Source of the DNA: Planctomycetaceae bacterium
Lineage (GTDB): Bacteria; Planctomycetota; Planctomycetia; Planctomycetales; Planctomycetaceae
Assembly (NCBI GenBank): GCA_003503535.1
Contig: DOCI01000355.1
Location: 1 to 8,092, forward strand
Length of the DNA: 8,092 nucleotides
Reading direction: 5' to 3'
Positions 6,060-8,092 of this stretch are shown one piece after another. Both the position numbers and the translations under genes were made by a program. How positions within the stretch are numbered: position 1 is the stretch's first letter; each line of letters starts with the position of its first letter. Below the pieces are notes generated by a model, which made no database searches, was not told the origin of the DNA, and saw only the letters and a list, made by a program, of their open reading frames with translations.

Positions 6060-8092
6060 ATGGACTTTCATCCCAAAATGGCGGATTCCAGCACCAAAAC
6101 CAGTGATTCCAAAAGTGAATCCGAGACAAATAAAAAAGCTGATGAGAAAAAGAAAAAGCCGGCTCCCAAACTGACGCCGATGATGGAACGCTATCTCGAA
6201 GTCAAAAAGCAGCATCCCAATAGTCTGCTTCTGTTTCGAATGGGTGACTTCTACGAACTATTTTATGAAGATGCAGAAGTCGCTGCCAAAGTCTTAGGAT
6301 TGACGCTTACAAGCCGGGATAAGGGATCTTCAAATCCGATAGGGATGGCTGGATTCCCTTATCATGCGCTCGACAATTATCTGCAAAAACTGATTCGAGC
6401 CGGTCACCGGGCTGCGATTTGTGAACAGGTTGAGGATCCCAGGCAGGCCAAAGGACTTGTGAAACGGGAAGTCACCAGAGTCGTGACTCCGGGCACCTTA
6501 ACCGAAGATTCACTGCTCGATCCCCGAACAAGTAATTTCCTGGTCTCGGTTTCAGTTCATAAAAAATCCGTCGGCTTAGCCTGGCTCGAACTTTCAACAG
6601 GCCGTTTTCAATTGACGACCTGCTCAACTCCCGATCTGGCCGACGAACTGGCTCGGTTATCACCTGCGGAGTTATTGATCCCGCAAGGTCTGGAAGAGGA
6701 TGATGTCTTCGCTGAGTCCGCTTTAACATTGAACGAAACCGTACTGACAGAACGTCCGCCCTGGTCGTATGTGGCAGATACCTGTCTGGATCGGTTGAAA
6801 AAACATTTTCGTACGCAGTCGCTCGAAGGATTCGATGTTGAAGATTCTTCTCACGGCGTTGTCGCAGCGGGTGTGTTGCTCGAATATGTGCAGGAAACGC
6901 AGCGGACTTCGCTCGATCACATGACCCAGTTGGAGAATTATCGCTCTGAAAATACAGTTCATATTGATGAAGCGACTCGCAGAAGCCTGGAGTTGACCCA
7001 GACGCTGCGTGGCGGACATCGTCATGGTTCGTTGCTGCAGGTGATCGATCAAACTGTCACGCCGATGGGAGCGAGGCTTCTGGCAGACTGGATTGCGAAT
7101 CCTTTGACGGATCTCGAAGTGATTGTCTCTCGCGCCGATGCTGTTGAAGAATTGACACAAAACAGTGCATTGAATCGGGATCTTCGATCGGAACTGGACG
7201 AAACTTACGATTTGCAGCGGTTGGCGGCTCGCGTGGCGACCGGGCGATGTAATCCAAGAGATCTCGTCTGGCTGGCACGCACGCTCAAAATGTTGCCGAA
7301 GACAAAAGCTCTGCTGGCGGCTAGAAAATCGAATCGGTTGCAGGATCTCAAAAGCCGAATTGATTTGTGTGAAGATGTCCGTGCAGCCATCGAGCCCTGT
7401 CTGGTCGATGAACCTCCACTCAACCTGACCGATGGCGATTTGATACGTCCCGGCTTTAACGAACGACTCGATGAACTGCGCGAACTTTCTCGCGGAGGAA
7501 AAGAATGGATCGCTGCCTATCAGGCTCGTGAAATTGAGCGGACAGGAATCCAGAATCTGAAAGTCGGTTTCAATAAAGTCTTTGGCTACTATCTCGAAGT
7601 GACCGCTGCACAACTCAATAAAGTTCCTGATGATTATCATCGGAAGCAGACGCTGAAAAATCAGGAACGGTATATCACGCCCGAACTCAAAGAGCATGAA
7701 GAGAAAGTGCTCACAGCCGATCAGCAATCGCTCGCACTGGAAGCGGAATTGTTCCAGGAGTTGAGGCTGATGGTCGGGCAACATCTGACACGTCTGCAGC
7801 AAACTGCGAATATTCTGGCTGAGTTAGATGTGCTGACCTGTTTTGCTCACACCGCTATGGAACATCGCTACTGTCGCCCGGAATTAACGTTATCTCCCGT
7901 CCTCGATATTCGTGAAGGCCGGCATCCCGTTCTCGATCAGATGCTGCCCAGTGGTCAGTTTGTGCCAAACGATGTTCTGCTGGGCAATGATGTGGAGTCC
8001 ACTGCAGTAGAGGGGCAGGCAGAAACAGACCCTCTACCTTCGCTCGATCACGGTCGCGTGCAGGTGATTACTGGTCCGAACATGGCCGGTAA
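6060..8092 (+). CDS. mutS: DNA mismatch repair protein MutS (3' end outside window)
   Basis: 677 complete codons of a MutS1-type ATPase that recognises mismatches and recruits MutL. The mismatch-reading motif GDFYELF (62-68; F64 and E66 equal F36 and E38 of E. coli) lies in domain I after the typical [11 protein letters not shown]. Domain II begins near VTPGTLTED, the core lever/clamp region includes [13 protein letters not shown] and [11 protein letters not shown] (504-514), and [14 protein letters not shown] follows. The ATPase domain has just begun: TGPNMAGK (671-678) is Walker A, and the window ends after two bases (AA) of the expected lysine codon, so Walker B and the C-terminus are unseen. 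A stop codon (6048-6050) lies just upstream in frame, so translation starts at ATG 6060 or ATG 6078; neither has a clear Shine-Dalgarno site. Two oddities are a lysine-rich N-terminal extension of about 28 residues and a roughly 20-residue longer linker before Walker A. Confidence 0.97.
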   Translation, partial: MDFHPKMADSSTKTSDSKSESETNKKADEKKKKPAPKLTPMMERYLEVKKQHPNSLLLFRMGDFYELFYEDAEVAAKVLGLTLTSRDKGSSNPIGMAGFPYHALDNYLQKLIRAGHRAAICEQVEDPRQAKGLVKREVTRVVTPGTLTEDSLLDPRTSNFLVSVSVHKKSVGLAWLELSTGRFQLTTCSTPDLADELARLSPAELLIPQGLEEDDVFAESALTLNETVLTERPPWSYVADTCLDRLKKHFRTQSLEGFDVEDSSHGVVAAGVLLEYVQETQRTSLDHMTQLENYRSENTVHIDEATRRSLELTQTLRGGHRHGSLLQVIDQTVTPMGARLLADWIANPLTDLEVIVSRADAVEELTQNSALNRDLRSELDETYDLQRLAARVATGRCNPRDLVWLARTLKMLPKTKALLAARKSNRLQDLKSRIDLCEDVRAAIEPCLVDEPPLNLTDGDLIRPGFNERLDELRELSRGGKEWIAAYQAREIERTGIQNLKVGFNKVFGYYLEVTAAQLNKVPDDYHRKQTLKNQERYITPELKEHEEKVLTADQQSLALEAELFQELRLMVGQHLTRLQQTANILAELDVLTCFAHTAMEHRYCRPELTLSPVLDIREGRHPVLDQMLPSGQFVPNDVLLGNDVESTAVEGQAETDPLPSLDHGRVQVITGPNMAG
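8007..8037. repeat. perfect inverted repeat inside mutS
   Basis: GTAGAGGG (8007-8014) and CCCTCTAC (8030-8037) are perfect 8-bp arms around a 15-base loop. They lie in frame in mutS and encode residues 650 to about 660, in the variable linker just before Walker A. The structure is seen directly; whether it is an inserted palindromic element or chance is not known. Confidence 0.5.

Noticed and set aside
6723..7802. 359-codon open frame on the minus strand
   Set aside because: It is antisense to the well-conserved mutS core. Its composition is odd, rich in Phe, Ile, Gln and Arg, with no family match I can recognise.
1..8092. CRISPR array, tRNA/rRNA gene, riboswitch or defence system
   Set aside because: There is no regularly spaced direct-repeat array, no tRNA cloverleaf or rRNA sequence, and no gene outside the five described. 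The palindromic repeats are too few and too irregularly spaced for CRISPR.

Overview
The window looks like chromosomal DNA of a Planctomycetota bacterium, perhaps Gimesia- or Rubinisphaera-like. This is inferred from the overall feel of the proteins, mid-range GC by eye, weak or absent Shine-Dalgarno sites at several genes, and the intergenic repeat types. It was not tested by any search. Gene content is mostly housekeeping. No phage, transposase, CRISPR, toxin-antitoxin or defence gene is visible.

Layout: four genes read leftward, in transcription order an HlyD-type membrane-fusion (adaptor) protein (5771 to 4242), a DUF4432-like putative aldose-epimerase-fold protein (about 4129 to 2951), glutaminyl-tRNA synthetase glnS (2813 to 1119) and an RmlD-type dTDP-4-dehydrorhamnose reductase homologue (1018 to 176). 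They are separated by gaps of about 100-140 bp, so a tight operon is not evident. A 288-bp divergent intergenic region (5772-6059) separates them from mutS, which reads rightward from 6060 and is cut by the window end two bases into the Walker A lysine codon.

The four leftward genes do not form an obvious pathway. The adaptor lacks its transporter and outer-membrane partners here, and the RmlD homologue lacks rmlA/B/C neighbours. glnS and mutS are stand-alone information-processing genes.

The most unusual content is non-coding. Positions 1-159 form a MITE-like composite with nested inverted repeats: outer arms built from ten-base-phased GAT units, and inner REP-like palindromes. A 28-bp palindromic unit from it recurs identically at 2859-2886, between glnS and the DUF4432-like gene. 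Two other inverted repeats stand out: a strong stem-loop between the adaptor and the DUF4432-like gene (4165-4208), and a perfect 8-bp inverted repeat inside mutS (8007-8037), within a coding segment that appears longer than in E. coli MutS. I see no convincing new biological system; the repeat family is the best lead.
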